The notes: a model not told the origin generated them from the letters alone. 64,000 bases of DNA from G051903925 sp051903925 (GCF_051903925.1 NZ_CP173678.1:248001-312000); one strand, 5' to 3'; counted from the stretch's first letter, positions 25,606-36,759 are shown. Translations and numbers: made by a program.

Positions 25606-27135
25606 ATGCCTGCGTCGTCGTCCCTCTCAAGGCCCCGGGTGGGCCGCTGGCTGATCCTGGCCATCGTGTCGAGCGCCCTGCTGCTGATCGTGATCGACAT
25701 GACGGTGCTCTATACCGCGCTGCCGCGCCTGACCCACGATCTTGGGGCATCGCCGTCCGAAAAGCTCTGGATCATGAACGCCTATGCGCTGGTCGTCGCC
25801 GGCCTGCTGCCCGGTGCCGGCACGCTGGGCGATCGCCTGGGGCCAAAGCGGCTGTTCCTGGCGGGCCTGGTCGTGTTCGGCGCCGCCTCGCTCGTGGCGG
25901 CGTTCGCCCCAAGCCCCGGCGTGCTGATCGGTGCCCGGGCGCTGCTTGCCGTGGGGGCCGCGATGATGATGCCGGCCACCCTGTCGATCCTGCGTCACAC
26001 GTTCGAGGACGAGCGCGAGCGTGCCCTGGCGATCGGGATCTGGGCGTCGGTCGCGTCCGGCGGGGCGGCGTTCGGACCCGTGGTCGGCGGCATCCTGCTG
26101 GAGCATTTCTGGTGGGGCAGCGTCTTCCTGATCAACCTGCCGATCGTCCTTGTGGCGCTGCTCCTGGGCTGGCGCCTGATCCCGCGGCGCCCGGGACAGC
26201 CGGACCGCCCGTGGGACCTGGTCGCGTCGGTGCAGATCATGGTGGCGCTGATCGCGCTGGCCTATGCGATCAAGGAAACGGCCCGCCGCGTGCCGTCCTA
26301 CGAGGCGGCGGCTATTGCCGGCGCCGTCGGGGCGGTCGCGTTGGCGCTGTTCGTGCGGCGGCAGCGGCGCAGCCCCGCGCCGCTGATCGACTTCGCGCTG
26401 TTCCGGTTGCGGCGGTTCTCGGCAGGCGTGGGCGGGGCCCTGGTCGCGTCCATCGTGCTGGTCGGGGTGGAGCTGGCGGTCAGCCAACGGCTGCAGCTGG
26501 TGGCGGGGCTCAGCCCGCTTCAGGCCGGGCTTGCGATCCTTCCCATCCCGCTGGCCGCCTTCCTGACCGGCCCGTTAAGCGGACTGGCGGTCCATCGCGT
26601 GGGCGCGGAAAGGGTGCTGTGGGGCGCCCTGGTCATCGCCGCCGTGGGCCTGGCGCTGGCAGCGGTCGGCCTGGCCGGCGATGGCGCATTGCGCCTGGCG
26701 GGGTTCACCCTGCTGGGCCTGGGCGTCGGCGGCGCGATGACGGCCGCATCGAGCGCGATCATGCTGAACGCACCGCCGGAGCGGGCGGGCATGGCGGCCT
26801 CGATCGAGGAAGTGTCGTTCGAGCTGGGTGCCGCCATCGGCATCGCCGTGCTGGGCAGCCTGATGTCGGCCGTCTATACCGCGCGCCTGGCCCTGCCCGA
26901 CGCCCTGGGCGTCGACCAGGGCGTGCGCGACGGCATTGACGAGGCCCTGCTCGCCGCCCAGGGCCTGGAGCCCCAGGCCGCCCAGGTCCTGACCCGGCTG
27001 GCCCAGGGCGCCTTCGACCAGGGCGTGCTGGCGGTCCTGGTGGCGGGCGTCGTCCTGTTGCTGGCGGCCGCCGGGGCCGTCGCGCTGGGCGCGCGGGGGG
27101 CGCCGGTGCCGGGCCTTGCCGTGGCCCGGCATTGA
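25606..27135 (+). CDS. DHA2-family MFS drug:proton antiporter
   Basis: 509 aa, about 14 membrane helices as in QacA/SmvA/EmrB. IDMTVLYTALPRL at the first helix and GDRLGPKRLF in loop 2-3 are family signatures. Inner-membrane efflux of lipophilic or cationic drugs is expected. ATG at 25606 has AAGGTG upstream; the frame is open to a GTG at 25582. Divergent from a TetR repressor. The stop lies just before that of the convergent beta-helix gene. Confidence 0.9.
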   Translation: MPASSSLSRPRVGRWLILAIVSSALLLIVIDMTVLYTALPRLTHDLGASPSEKLWIMNAYALVVAGLLPGAGTLGDRLGPKRLFLAGLVVFGAASLVAAFAPSPGVLIGARALLAVGAAMMMPATLSILRHTFEDERERALAIGIWASVASGGAAFGPVVGGILLEHFWWGSVFLINLPIVLVALLLGWRLIPRRPGQPDRPWDLVASVQIMVALIALAYAIKETARRVPSYEAAAIAGAVGAVALALFVRRQRRSPAPLIDFALFRLRRFSAGVGGALVASIVLVGVELAVSQRLQLVAGLSPLQAGLAILPIPLAAFLTGPLSGLAVHRVGAERVLWGALVIAAVGLALAAVGLAGDGALRLAGFTLLGLGVGGAMTAASSAIMLNAPPERAGMAASIEEVSFELGAAIGIAVLGSLMSAVYTARLALPDALGVDQGVRDGIDEALLAAQGLEPQAAQVLTRLAQGAFDQGVLAVLVAGVVLLLAAAGAVALGARGAPVPGLAVARH

Positions 27136-27144
27136 CGCCGCCCC

Positions 27145-28215
27145 TCAGCGACAGGCGAGCGTGGGGTCCAGGGCGTTCATCGCGCCGCCGCTCACCTTGG
27201 CCCCGCTTGAGATGGTATTGCCGCAGACCGCCTGCGGCCCGCGGGTGATGCGGAACGAGCCGCCGGCATTGTCGAGCAGGACATTGTCCCGCGCGGTGTT
27301 GTTGATGCCGTCCGTCGCCGCGTCGCCGCCGAAGCGGATGCCGGCGCCGCTATTGTTGAAGGAGACATTCTCCTCGAACAGGTTGCCGGACCCGCGCGAG
27401 TCGAAGCCCGCGGAATCCACGTCCAGCTGCATCATGCAGACGTTCCGACGCACCGTGTTGGCGGTCGAGCCTTCCTTGATGTCGACGCATTCGTTGCCCC
27501 AGGTGTCGATGATGTTGAAGGCCACCAGGTTCTTGGCCGAGACGTCGACGTCTGCGGTGGGGTTCTTGCCGTCGGCGCGCTGCTCGGGCGCCGTGCCGAT
27601 ATAGATCGCCTCGCCGTTCTTGCCCCCGGCGCCATAGACGAAATCATAGATCCCGCAGCGGGAGATGCGGTTGTAGGCGACCTTGGCATAGCGAACCAGG
27701 TAGCGCAGGCGCACGCACTCCCCGCCTGCGTTCTCCAGCCACATGTTGGTGATGCCGAGCCGCTCCACGCCGGCCTTGGGCGTCGCGGACAGGACATAGA
27801 TCAGCTTGTCGCGGAAGCTGGCCTGGCTGGCGGTCGGGCGGTTCCACCAGCCGTCGATGGTGAAGCCGTTCAGGGTGATCCAGCTGTGCTTGATCTCCAC
27901 GATACGGGCCTTGCCGGCGCCAACCACGACGGCGGCACGGGTGCCGTTGATGGTGATCGGCGCGCCCGAACGGCCGGGCCGGACGGTCACCACGTCCTGG
28001 ACGTAGCGGCCGGGTGCCAGTTGGACCACGTCGCCCGGCTGCGCCAGGTTCAGCCCCGCCTGGATCGTGGCCAGCGGAGCCGCAGCCGTTCCCGCGGCAC
28101 CGTCGCGGCCACCGGGCGCCACCCAGATCTCCCGCGCCTGAACGGCAGCCGGCCCGCCCACAAGGGCCAGCCCGGCAAGGAAGGCGGCCGCCAGCGCCGC
28201 CATGCGATGAACCAT
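27145..28215 (-). CDS. Exported right-handed parallel beta-helix protein
   Basis: 356 aa. The signal peptide ends near VQA. The start REIWVAPGGRDGAAGTAAAPLATIQAGLNLAQPGDVV is the DUF1565/pectate-lyase-like opening, followed by repeated N/I-rich rungs (ITNMWLENAGG, VAFNIIDTWGNE, LFEENVSFNNSG). These folds bind or cleave polysaccharides; no clear lyase catalytic set is visible. Isolated transcription unit. Confidence 0.8.
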   Translation of the reverse strand: MVHRMAALAAAFLAGLALVGGPAAVQAREIWVAPGGRDGAAGTAAAPLATIQAGLNLAQPGDVVQLAPGRYVQDVVTVRPGRSGAPITINGTRAAVVVGAGKARIVEIKHSWITLNGFTIDGWWNRPTASQASFRDKLIYVLSATPKAGVERLGITNMWLENAGGECVRLRYLVRYAKVAYNRISRCGIYDFVYGAGGKNGEAIYIGTAPEQRADGKNPTADVDVSAKNLVAFNIIDTWGNECVDIKEGSTANTVRRNVCMMQLDVDSAGFDSRGSGNLFEENVSFNNSGAGIRFGGDAATDGINNTARDNVLLDNAGGSFRITRGPQAVCGNTISSGAKVSGGAMNALDPTLACR

Positions 28216-28485
28216 CGTCGTCGTCCCGCATCTGGCCCGGTCCTGGACCCTGGTCCGGACGGGCAGTCTTCATCCGTCCGAAGGTCTAGCGGTCGAAGCT
28301 TGATGAGACATTAATCCCGCAAAATGAGATTTTGATAATTTTAGATGATTTGATCGCGACTTCTGTTTCGCATCTGCGAGATGATGTGACGACGCACGGC
28401 TTTCCTGTAACGCGCGGCACTGCCCCCGCCTGCCGGGTCATCCTAGTCTTGCCCGGCTTGGCCGCGGCCATGGTCGGAGGAAGAC
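28216..28485. other. AT-rich divergent intergenic region
   Basis: 270 bases between the beta-helix gene (minus) and the SDR-DoxX gene (plus). The stretch 28300-28360 is strongly AT-rich relative to the genome and probably holds promoters for one or both genes. A 5-bp perfect dyad (CATCT, GCG, AGATG) lies at 28371-28383. I see no gene. Confidence 0.4.
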
Positions 28486-29766
28486 TTGCATATCCTTGTC
28501 CTGGGGGCGGGCGGCTTCATCGGGCGCCATGTCGTTGCCGACCTGCTGGCCCATGGCCACCAGGTGACGGCCGTCGTGCGCAGGGCCGATGGCCTGGCTG
28601 GGATCTGGCCGGGGGTACGCCTGCTGCCGCTCGACCTGGCCCGGGCAATCGCGGCCGCGGACTGGACGCCCCATCTGGGCGGGATCGACGCGATCGTGAA
28701 TGCCGCGGGCCTGTTGCGGGGCCCGGCAATGCCGGCGATCCACGTCGCAATGCCCCGGGCGCTCTACGCGGCGGCGCGGACGGTTGGCATCGCCCGCGTC
28801 GTACTGCTGTCCGCGATCAGCGCGCGGGCCGATGTTGCGACCGCCTATGCCCGCACCAAGCTGGAGGGCGAGGCCGAATTGCGCCAGTCGGGGCTGGACT
28901 GGACAATCCTGCGGCCATCGCTGGTCTATGGCGACGGCTCCTATGGCGGCACCTCGCTGCTGCGCGGCCTGGCGGCGCTGCCCGTGGCCGTGCCGGTGCC
29001 AGGGCGGGGCGACTTTCCCTTCACGCCGATCCACGTGGCCGATCTCGCCCGATGCGTGCGGCTGGCGCTGACCGCGCCGCACCTCGTTCGGTGCACGCTG
29101 GAGCCGGTGGGACCAGAGACAATGAGCCTGCGCGACCTGCTGGGCCGCTATCGCGCCTGGCTGGGGTTTGGCGACCTGCGCATCCTGCCCCTTCCGCTGG
29201 CCGTGCTGCGCGCCATTGGCGCCGTGGGTGAGCGGCTGGGCGCGGGGCCGGTAGCTAGCACCACGCTGGAGCAGATGCGCGCCGGGAATGCTGGGAATCC
29301 GACAGCCTTTGCCCAGGCGATCGGCTTCACGCCGCGCGCCTTGGACCAGGCGCTGCGCGATCGGCCGGCCCAGGTACAGGACCGCTGGCACGCACGCCTG
29401 TTCTTCCTGGCCCCGGCGCTGAAAGCGGTGCTGGTGCTGATGTGGCTGGCGTCCGCCTGGCTGGGCCTGACACAGGGGCAGGCCGCGACGGTGGAGCTGG
29501 TGACGGCTCTTGGCCTGCCGCTGGGCCTTGTCGCCCCGCTGCAGTTGGGCAGCAGCGCGCTGGACATCGTGATCGCAGGCCTGCTGCTGCTTGATCGGAC
29601 TGGCCGCTGGTCGACGCCAGCACAGGTCATCGTCGTGGTCGGCTACACCGCCGTGATCGGCTGGGCCCTGCCCGGCCTGTGGCTGGATCCGCTGGGGGCG
29701 CTGATGAAGAACCTGCCGATCCTGGTGGCGATCCTGGTGCACGGCGCCATCGCCGACCGGCGCTGA
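28486..29766 (+). CDS. SDR-family oxidoreductase fused to a DoxX-like membrane domain
   Basis: 426 aa. The N-terminus is an atypical SDR/NmrA-like Rossmann domain (LVLGAGGFIGRHVVADLL; no clear YxxxK) to about residue 290; the C-terminal third has four hydrophobic helices of the DoxX-like type. TTG start at 28486 with GGAGG six bases upstream. The next gene, DUF2269, follows after 11 bases and is a known partner of such fusions. A membrane-bound redox role is inferred. Confidence 0.82.
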   Translation: MHILVLGAGGFIGRHVVADLLAHGHQVTAVVRRADGLAGIWPGVRLLPLDLARAIAAADWTPHLGGIDAIVNAAGLLRGPAMPAIHVAMPRALYAAARTVGIARVVLLSAISARADVATAYARTKLEGEAELRQSGLDWTILRPSLVYGDGSYGGTSLLRGLAALPVAVPVPGRGDFPFTPIHVADLARCVRLALTAPHLVRCTLEPVGPETMSLRDLLGRYRAWLGFGDLRILPLPLAVLRAIGAVGERLGAGPVASTTLEQMRAGNAGNPTAFAQAIGFTPRALDQALRDRPAQVQDRWHARLFFLAPALKAVLVLMWLASAWLGLTQGQAATVELVTALGLPLGLVAPLQLGSSALDIVIAGLLLLDRTGRWSTPAQVIVVVGYTAVIGWALPGLWLDPLGALMKNLPILVAILVHGAIADRR

Positions 29767-29777
29767 GGCCGGCCGTC

Positions 29778-30251
29778 GTGGACCTCTATCTGCTCGTCAA
29801 ATGGGCCCATGTGCTCAGCAGCACGATCCTGTTCGGCTTTGGCGCAGGCACTGCGTGGTACATGTGGAATGCCCATCTGGGCCGCGATCCCCGCACCATC
29901 GCCAGCGTCGGCCGCATGGTCGTGCGCGCCGACTGGATCTTCACGGGCACCAGCGGCGTGGTGCAGCCCGCAAGCGGCCTGGCACTGGTGCACATGGCCG
30001 GCTGGTCCCTGACCGAGTCGTGGCTGGTCGCGACCTATGCTCTCTACGCCGTTGCGTTCGCCTGCTGGGTTCCCGTGGTCTGGCTCCAGATCCGCGCCCA
30101 GCACCTGGCCCAGGCGGCCGTCGACGGCGGAGCACCACTTGGCCCCGCCTATGACCGGACAATGCGCCTGTGGTTCGTCCTGGGCTGGCCAGCCTTCCTG
30201 GCCCTGCTGGCCGTGTTCTGGTTGATGCTGGCCAAGCCGATCCTGTGGTAG
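29778..30251 (+). CDS. DUF2269 family integral membrane protein
   Basis: 157 aa from a GTG at 29778, four hydrophobic helices. DLYLLVKWAHVLSSTILFGFG and the TGTSGVVQPASGLALVHMAGW region (histidine and small residues in helices) are typical of DUF2269. Conserved helix histidines raise the possibility of haem or metal binding, not proven. Cotranscribed with the SDR-DoxX fusion. Confidence 0.82.
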   Translation: MDLYLLVKWAHVLSSTILFGFGAGTAWYMWNAHLGRDPRTIASVGRMVVRADWIFTGTSGVVQPASGLALVHMAGWSLTESWLVATYALYAVAFACWVPVVWLQIRAQHLAQAAVDGGAPLGPAYDRTMRLWFVLGWPAFLALLAVFWLMLAKPILW

Positions 30252-30255
30252 GCGC

Positions 30256-30828
30256 TCAGTCCTCCGGCGCCAGGCGCAACACATGCGCCCGGATGTCGGC
30301 CGGCCACGCCCCGACGAGGCGACACAGGCCCGCCCGGTCGCCGGCATAGAGAGCGCGGGCGGCCTCCTCGAACCCGTCACGGTTGCCGGCCATGGCCGAC
30401 ATGAAGCGCCATGCGGCATCACGCCGTTGCCGGGTCGCAAGCGCATCGGCGTCCCGGCTTCGGGCCTCGTCCACCAGGCGGCGCAGCGCAACCGAAGCGC
30501 CACCGGCTTGCGCCGCAAGCCAGTCCCAGTGGCGCGGCAGCAGCGTCACCTCCCGGCCGATCACGCCCAGCTTCGGCCGTCCGCGGCCACGCGGCCCCTC
30601 GGCCGGCGGCGCCAGGCGTGCGGCGACCTCTGCCGCGGTGCCGCGCAGGTCGAAGTCGAGTTCCCGCCCCGTGGCATCGTCAAAGACCAGCACGCCCTGG
30701 TGCAGTCCCGCCGCCTTCAGCGCCAGGGCCACCTCCACCCGCGTGCCGGAGGCGACAAGGCGGTCGCCCAGAAAGGCGGTGCAGCGGACGTCGTCCGATA
30801 TTTCACCCGGATGAATTTCTTGACTCAT
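30256..30828 (-). CDS. DUF2239 family protein
   Basis: 190 aa soluble protein. The pattern FDDATGR, GRGRPKLGVIGREVTLLPRH and GGASVALRRLVDEAR is characteristic of DUF2239, a cytoplasmic alphaproteobacterial/betaproteobacterial family of unknown function. The GRGRPK stretch recalls an AT-hook-like basic segment. It ends four bases from the convergent DUF2269 stop. Confidence 0.85.
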   Translation of the reverse strand: MSQEIHPGEISDDVRCTAFLGDRLVASGTRVEVALALKAAGLHQGVLVFDDATGRELDFDLRGTAAEVAARLAPPAEGPRGRGRPKLGVIGREVTLLPRHWDWLAAQAGGASVALRRLVDEARSRDADALATRQRRDAAWRFMSAMAGNRDGFEEAARALYAGDRAGLCRLVGAWPADIRAHVLRLAPED

Positions 30829-30875
30829 TATTGCCCGTATAATATTCGACGGGCGCCTTGTCGAGGAACCCGATC

Positions 30876-31211
30876 ATGTCGTCCCAGGTCCGCCGCGCCG
30901 CCATTGCCGCCTACAAGGAGCGCAAGACCGTGCCCGGCATCTATGCCGTGCGCTGCGCCGCGACGGGCGAGGCCTGGGTGGGCTCGTGCCCGGACGTGGA
31001 CAAGATCCAGAACCGCACCTGGTTCGGATTGAAGGCGGGCAGCTTCCCGATCCCCAGCCTGATGCAGGCGTGGAAGACGCATGGGGAGGCGGCCTTCACG
31101 CTGGAGATCGTGGAACAGGTGAAACCGGCCGAGTCCGCCTACCTGACCGACCGCCTGCTCAAGGACCGCGCCGACCACTGGCGCGGCACGCTTCTGGCCA
31201 AGCCGATCTGA
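30876..31211 (+). CDS. GIY-YIG nuclease-domain protein
   Basis: 111 aa. PGIYAVRCAATGEAWVGSC gives the GIY and (Y/W)VG halves of the motif, and an asparagine/arginine pair follows (KIQNRTWFG). This is the minimal GIY-YIG family found in proteobacteria; nuclease activity is plausible but unproven. ATG at 30876 with GAGG nine bases upstream. Divergent from DUF2239. Confidence 0.8.
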   Translation: MSSQVRRAAIAAYKERKTVPGIYAVRCAATGEAWVGSCPDVDKIQNRTWFGLKAGSFPIPSLMQAWKTHGEAAFTLEIVEQVKPAESAYLTDRLLKDRADHWRGTLLAKPI

Positions 31212-31234
31212 GGGCAGGCGGCGAGGCTGCGCCC

Positions 31235-31346
31235 GATGCTTCGAGACGGGCCTGCGGCCCGCCTCAGCATGACACCGTTGTTTTCATTTAGTTCTCCTGA
31301 CGTGCGTCATCCTGAGGAGGCGGCTTAGCCGCCGTCTCGAAGGATG
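31235..31346. repeat. Dispersed palindromic repeat, copy 1 (REP/BIME-like)
   Basis: Two facing modules: 31235-31273 (GATGCTTCGAGACG, a GC hairpin, then CCTCAGCATGAC) and 31306-31346 (GTCATCCTGAGGAGGC, a GC hairpin, GTCTCGAAGGATG). The second is close to the reverse complement of the first. A copy of the same arrangement lies at 34074-34190. It sits in the gap between two convergent genes, as such repeats usually do. Confidence 0.75.
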
Positions 31347-31358
31347 CGTCCCCGGCGG

Positions 31359-32099
31359 TTACGCCAGCCCGCCCCAGGGGATGATCTCGGGCGCGTCGGG
31401 CGTCCAGGGGCTTCCCTGCCAGTCGCCCCACCAGGTCTCGACGCCCAGGCCGGCTTCGGCGATCAGCGCGGCGATTTCCTCGCGGGGCGGGAAGGCGATG
31501 GCGGCGTCCGTCACCTGGGGTTCTGCGCCGCCTACCTGGTAGAAGGTGCGATAGGTGACGATGCCGGTCGCGTCGTCACAGGCGACGTCGTTCCAGGACG
31601 TGACACGGCCCAGATCGTCGTGATGGAACAGGCTGCGCGTCTGCTCCGGCGTCCAGGCGCGCCAGGCCTCGCGCAGGGGGTTGCGGCTGTCGAAGATGAA
31701 GCGCCCGCCCTCGCCCAGGTGGCGGGCGATCGTGCGCAGCACCGCCAGCCGGTCCGCGGGCGTCAGGAACACCTGGAAGGCATGGCCCGTCATCACGACC
31801 AGGTCGAAGCGCTCGCCCCCCAGGTCCAGCGCCCGGGCATCGCCCTCGACCCAGGTCACGCGGTCGCCGCCGGCGCGGCCGCGCGCGATGTCCAGCATCG
31901 CAGCGGCCGGGTCGACGCCCACGACGCGGGGCGCGCACTCGGCCAGGGCCGTCGCCAGCAGGCCGGTGCCGCAGCCCAGGTCGAGGATCGAGGTGAGGCC
32001 CGCACCAAGGGCCACGCAGGCGGCCGTGTCGGCCGCCCAGCCGTTCTCGGCATCGTAGAAGCGGGCAAATGCGGGATCGTTGTAGAGCGCTTCGGACAT
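31359..32099 (-). CDS. Class I SAM-dependent methyltransferase
   Basis: 246 aa. SAM-binding motif I ILDLGCGTGLLA at about residues 38-49, acidic loop VVGVDPAAAML, and FDLVVMTGHAFQVF follow the Methyltransf_25 pattern. Cytoplasmic; the methyl acceptor is unknown. It is divergent from the flavin monooxygenase gene. Confidence 0.85.
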   Translation of the reverse strand: MSEALYNDPAFARFYDAENGWAADTAACVALGAGLTSILDLGCGTGLLATALAECAPRVVGVDPAAAMLDIARGRAGGDRVTWVEGDARALDLGGERFDLVVMTGHAFQVFLTPADRLAVLRTIARHLGEGGRFIFDSRNPLREAWRAWTPEQTRSLFHHDDLGRVTSWNDVACDDATGIVTYRTFYQVGGAEPQVTDAAIAFPPREEIAALIAEAGLGVETWWGDWQGSPWTPDAPEIIPWGGLA

Positions 32100-32167
32100 G
32101 GCGATTGCTTAGCACAGGGGCGGCCGCGCCGCGTGCGACGGCGGTGCATTTGACCGCGACCTACCGG

Positions 32168-32183
32168 GCGGTATAAAAACCGC
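32168..32183. promoter_or_regulatory. GCGGT-N6-ACCGC dyad upstream of the monooxygenase
   Basis: A 5-bp perfect inverted repeat around ATAAAA lies in the 135-base divergent region between the methyltransferase and the flavin monooxygenase. It could be an operator or part of a promoter; nothing else supports it. Confidence 0.3.
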
Positions 32184-32234
32184 AGTCATGGAAGGCGGCC
32201 GGGTTCAGGCCGCACGCGCGGGATGGAGAGATGC

Positions 32235-34049
<1,815 letters not shown>

Positions 34050-34073
34050 GGGAAGGGCGGCGCCGGCGCTGCA

Positions 34074-34190
34074 GATGCTTCGAGACGCGTCGCGTTCGGC
34101 GCCGCTCCTCAGCATGACGCTGTCGTTTTTGCTGCAGGATTCCCAACGGCCGTCATCCTGAGGAGCCCCGGAGGGGCGTCTCGAAGGATG
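34074..34190. repeat. Dispersed palindromic repeat, copy 2 (REP/BIME-like)
   Basis: Same arrangement as 31235-31346: a head module at 34074-34118 (GATGCTTCGAGACG ... CCTCAGCATGAC) and an inverted module at 34152-34190 (GTCATCCTGAGGAGCC ... GTCTCGAAGGATG), separated by about 33 unrelated bases. The outer borders are conserved while the inner hairpin sequence differs. Confidence 0.75.
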
Positions 34191-34206
34191 GTGGTGCACA
34201 GGCTGC

Positions 34207-34242
34207 CGCCGGGTGCAGCGCAAATACGCGTAGCACCCGGCG
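34207..34242. terminator. 10-bp perfect inverted repeat between convergent genes
   Basis: CGCCGGGTGC (34207-34216) and GCACCCGGCG (34233-34242) form a strong stem with a 16-base loop between the monooxygenase and the convergent M81 gene. No T-tract is seen, so terminator activity is uncertain. Confidence 0.4.
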
Positions 34243-34259
34243 CCGAGAACCGCCGGGAA

Positions 34260-35771
34260 CTACACCCCCTCCTCCGGCTCGTTGCGGCCCAGCTGCATGT
34301 CGGGGTCGAAGGGATAGAGCGGCCGGCGAATGTTGCGGTACTGGAACAGCGCCAGGTCGGACGCCGTGCAGCCGTCGCCGTCACACATCACGATGTGCTT
34401 CGCGATTGGCTCGAAACCGGCGCGGAAGTGCTGACGTGACTTGATCAGCACATAGCGTTTGGCGCGCGGGTCAATGCCGCAATGGGTGAAGACCCCCAGG
34501 TCATAGGGCTCGCTGCGCTGCTCGCTGACCACGATCTGCATGCTGCCCGTGTCCAGCACGGCAGTCCGGCCCATGCTGATCGTGGTGCCGGTCGCCATTG
34601 GACCCGTGACCGTGAAGCGGCCATCCGTGATCGTGCGCACCCGCCCCGTGACGCGCAGCGGCTTGCCCGTCAGGCCCATGGCCGGCATGTCGACCCGGCC
34701 GCCCAGGTCCAGGGTCACCTCCGCGCCCACGCCGGCGGCAATCATCGCGGCCACCGCCTGCGGATCGCAGATCGGTCCGGCACAGGCATCCTCCAGCCCC
34801 TGGGCCAGCGCCTCCTCGATCACGCTCATGACGTCCTGCGTGCCGCCAGAGGCGGTGTTATCGCCATGATCGGCCAGGATGATCGGCCCGCCCTCCAGCC
34901 CCTTGGCCCGCGCGACCTGGGCACTCAGCGGCTCGGCGTGGAACAGGAAGCCTTCACGGCTCTCCCAGGCCTGATCCAGGATGCGGGCCAGAAGCAGGCG
35001 CCCCTCCGCCGTCTGGCCGTCACAGACCACGACGGCCGACAGGCCCAGGTGCGGAATATCGGCCTGGGGGAAGCCGCCGAAGACCGAGGCATTGAGCACG
35101 GCGCCCGTCTCCTCCGCAGCCGCGGCCAGGGCCATCAGCGACTTCATCGGCTCGCGCGACGGCGTGTGCACCAGGGTCGAACTCATGATCGGCCGCGAAT
35201 CCCAGACGATCCTGGGCTCGACCTCACCGGCCAGGGTCCGCAACATGGTCCGGCCGGCGCGTACCGCAGTCTCCGCCATGTCGACATGGGGATAGGTCCG
35301 GTAGCCGGTGAGGATCGTGGCGCCGCGCGCCATGGCCTCCGTCATCTGGGTATGGAAGTCGAGCGCCACCGCAATCGGCACATCGGGTGCCACGCGGCGG
35401 ATGCGGTTCAGGAGTTCCCCTTCGCCGTCGTCATGGGTCTCGGTGACCATTGCGCCATGCAGCGCCAGCAGGACCGCGTCGCAGCCCTGGGCCACGGCGT
35501 CGACGATGGCGCCCGTCATTTCCTCGAAGGCGGCGTCCGTCACCAGGCCGGAAGGGTGTGCGCCGGCGGCCATCGGTAGTACGAACTCGGCGCCGGCCTT
35601 GCGGGCCACCTGGATGAAGCCGCCCAGGGAGGTGTTCGTCCCCTCCGCCTCGCGGATCGCCGCCGGTCCGCTCAGCGTGCCCAGCCGGGCAAAGGCATCG
35701 ATCGGCGTCGGCAGGGGAGAGAAGGTATTGGTCTCGTGCATCATCATCGCGATGACGAACTTCTGGGGCAT
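34260..35771 (-). CDS. M81 family metallopeptidase (MlrC-like), second copy
   Basis: 503 aa. MMMHETNTFSPL gives the HETN metal motif at its usual N-terminal site; VALDFHTQMTEAM, GYRTYPHVDMAETA and LADHGDNTASGGTQ complete the family pattern, and the C-terminal domain has HCGIDPRAKRYVLIKSRQHFRAGFEPIA. Cytoplasmic, zinc-dependent; substrate unknown. It shares the GYRTYPHVDMAETA segment with the copy at 12614-14080 but is otherwise distant. Monocistronic here. Confidence 0.88.
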   Translation of the reverse strand: MPQKFVIAMMMHETNTFSPLPTPIDAFARLGTLSGPAAIREAEGTNTSLGGFIQVARKAGAEFVLPMAAGAHPSGLVTDAAFEEMTGAIVDAVAQGCDAVLLALHGAMVTETHDDGEGELLNRIRRVAPDVPIAVALDFHTQMTEAMARGATILTGYRTYPHVDMAETAVRAGRTMLRTLAGEVEPRIVWDSRPIMSSTLVHTPSREPMKSLMALAAAAEETGAVLNASVFGGFPQADIPHLGLSAVVVCDGQTAEGRLLLARILDQAWESREGFLFHAEPLSAQVARAKGLEGGPIILADHGDNTASGGTQDVMSVIEEALAQGLEDACAGPICDPQAVAAMIAAGVGAEVTLDLGGRVDMPAMGLTGKPLRVTGRVRTITDGRFTVTGPMATGTTISMGRTAVLDTGSMQIVVSEQRSEPYDLGVFTHCGIDPRAKRYVLIKSRQHFRAGFEPIAKHIVMCDGDGCTASDLALFQYRNIRRPLYPFDPDMQLGRNEPEEGV

Positions 35772-35980
35772 GGCTGGCTCCGCACCGGCTCGAAGGGCGG
35801 CCAGTGTGCGGCGGCGGGGCGTCGCGATGCACGCGGAAAACCCGGGACGCCGAACGCCATGCTGCCCCGAACCCTGCAGGGGTCCGGTCAGGCGCGTGGG
35901 ATTACCTGGACCGTAATTGTTGGCCGGCAGCCATCCCGGGAAACTGGGGCATCTGACGCACCCAAAGGGATGACACGACC

Positions 35981-36358
35981 ATGTCGATCAATCGCCTCCT
36001 GATCCTCGACGCGATCACCTGCACCGCCATGGGCCTGCTGCTGGCCGTGGCGGCAGCGCCGCTGTCCGGGCTGCTCGCCTTGCCCCAGCCGCTGCTGTTC
36101 TGGGCTGGCATCGCGCTGTTCCCCATCGCCCTCTTCATGGTCCTGGTGGGCACGCGGCCGGCGCCGCCGCAGGCAGCGGTCCTGCTTGTCGTGCTCGGCA
36201 ACCTGGGCTGGGTGGCGGCCAGCGTGGCCGTGATTGGCCTGGCTCGCCCCAACGAGCTCGGCACCGCCTTCGTGCTGGCCCAGGCCGTCGTCGTGGCCAT
36301 CCTCGCGATCGCCGAATTCCGGGCCAATCGCGGCCCCGCCCTGCAGCCCGCGCATTGA
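35981..36358 (+). CDS. Small four-helix integral membrane protein
   Basis: 125 aa, nearly all hydrophobic with four predicted helices and short polar loops; starts MSINRLLILDAITC. I recognise no named family with confidence. The ATG at 35981 follows a short leader containing an ATTAC-N7-GTAAT dyad. Standalone gene upstream of the rRNA operon terminator. Confidence 0.65.
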   Translation: MSINRLLILDAITCTAMGLLLAVAAAPLSGLLALPQPLLFWAGIALFPIALFMVLVGTRPAPPQAAVLLVVLGNLGWVAASVAVIGLARPNELGTAFVLAQAVVVAILAIAEFRANRGPALQPAH

Positions 36359-36456
36359 CGGCAACGCGTGCCGCCCGCCCCCATCGCCCCGTCGCGATCT
36401 GCGCCGGCGGGGATCGGGGACGGGCGGCAGGCAAGGTCGAACCGACCCCGGAACGC

Positions 36457-36486
36457 AAAAAGGCCCCGCGAAAGCGGGGCCTTTTT
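36457..36486. terminator. Bidirectional Rho-independent terminator of the rRNA operon
   Basis: A 13-bp perfect stem with GAAA tetraloop; the arms begin AAAAAGGCCCCGC and end in TTTTT, so on either strand a GC hairpin is followed by a T-run. It terminates rRNA transcription on the minus strand just after tRNA-fMet and may also serve the small membrane gene on the plus strand. Confidence 0.88.
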
Positions 36487-36488
36487 GT

Positions 36489-36565
<77 letters not shown>

Positions 36566-36643
36566 CCAGGGTGTTTGTTGTGCGGCGTGTCTGCGGCACG
36601 TTTTGTGTGTTTGACATTGTGAGCGTGTCGTCTGGCTGGGAAG

Positions 36644-36759
36644 GCCTGGCGGTGTCCGACTCTCCCGCGCCTTAAGACGCAGTACCATGGGCGCTGAGGG
36701 TTTTCACGGCCGAGTTCGGGATGGGATCGGGTGTTTGCCCCTCGCTATGGCCACCAGGC
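36644..36759 (-). rRNA. rrf: 5S ribosomal RNA
   Basis: About 116 bases. The ends pair (GCCTGGTGG with CCGCCAGGC), and the internal CCCGATCCCATCCCGAACTC segment is the conserved 5S loop. Ends are estimated to within a few bases. Confidence 0.93.
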
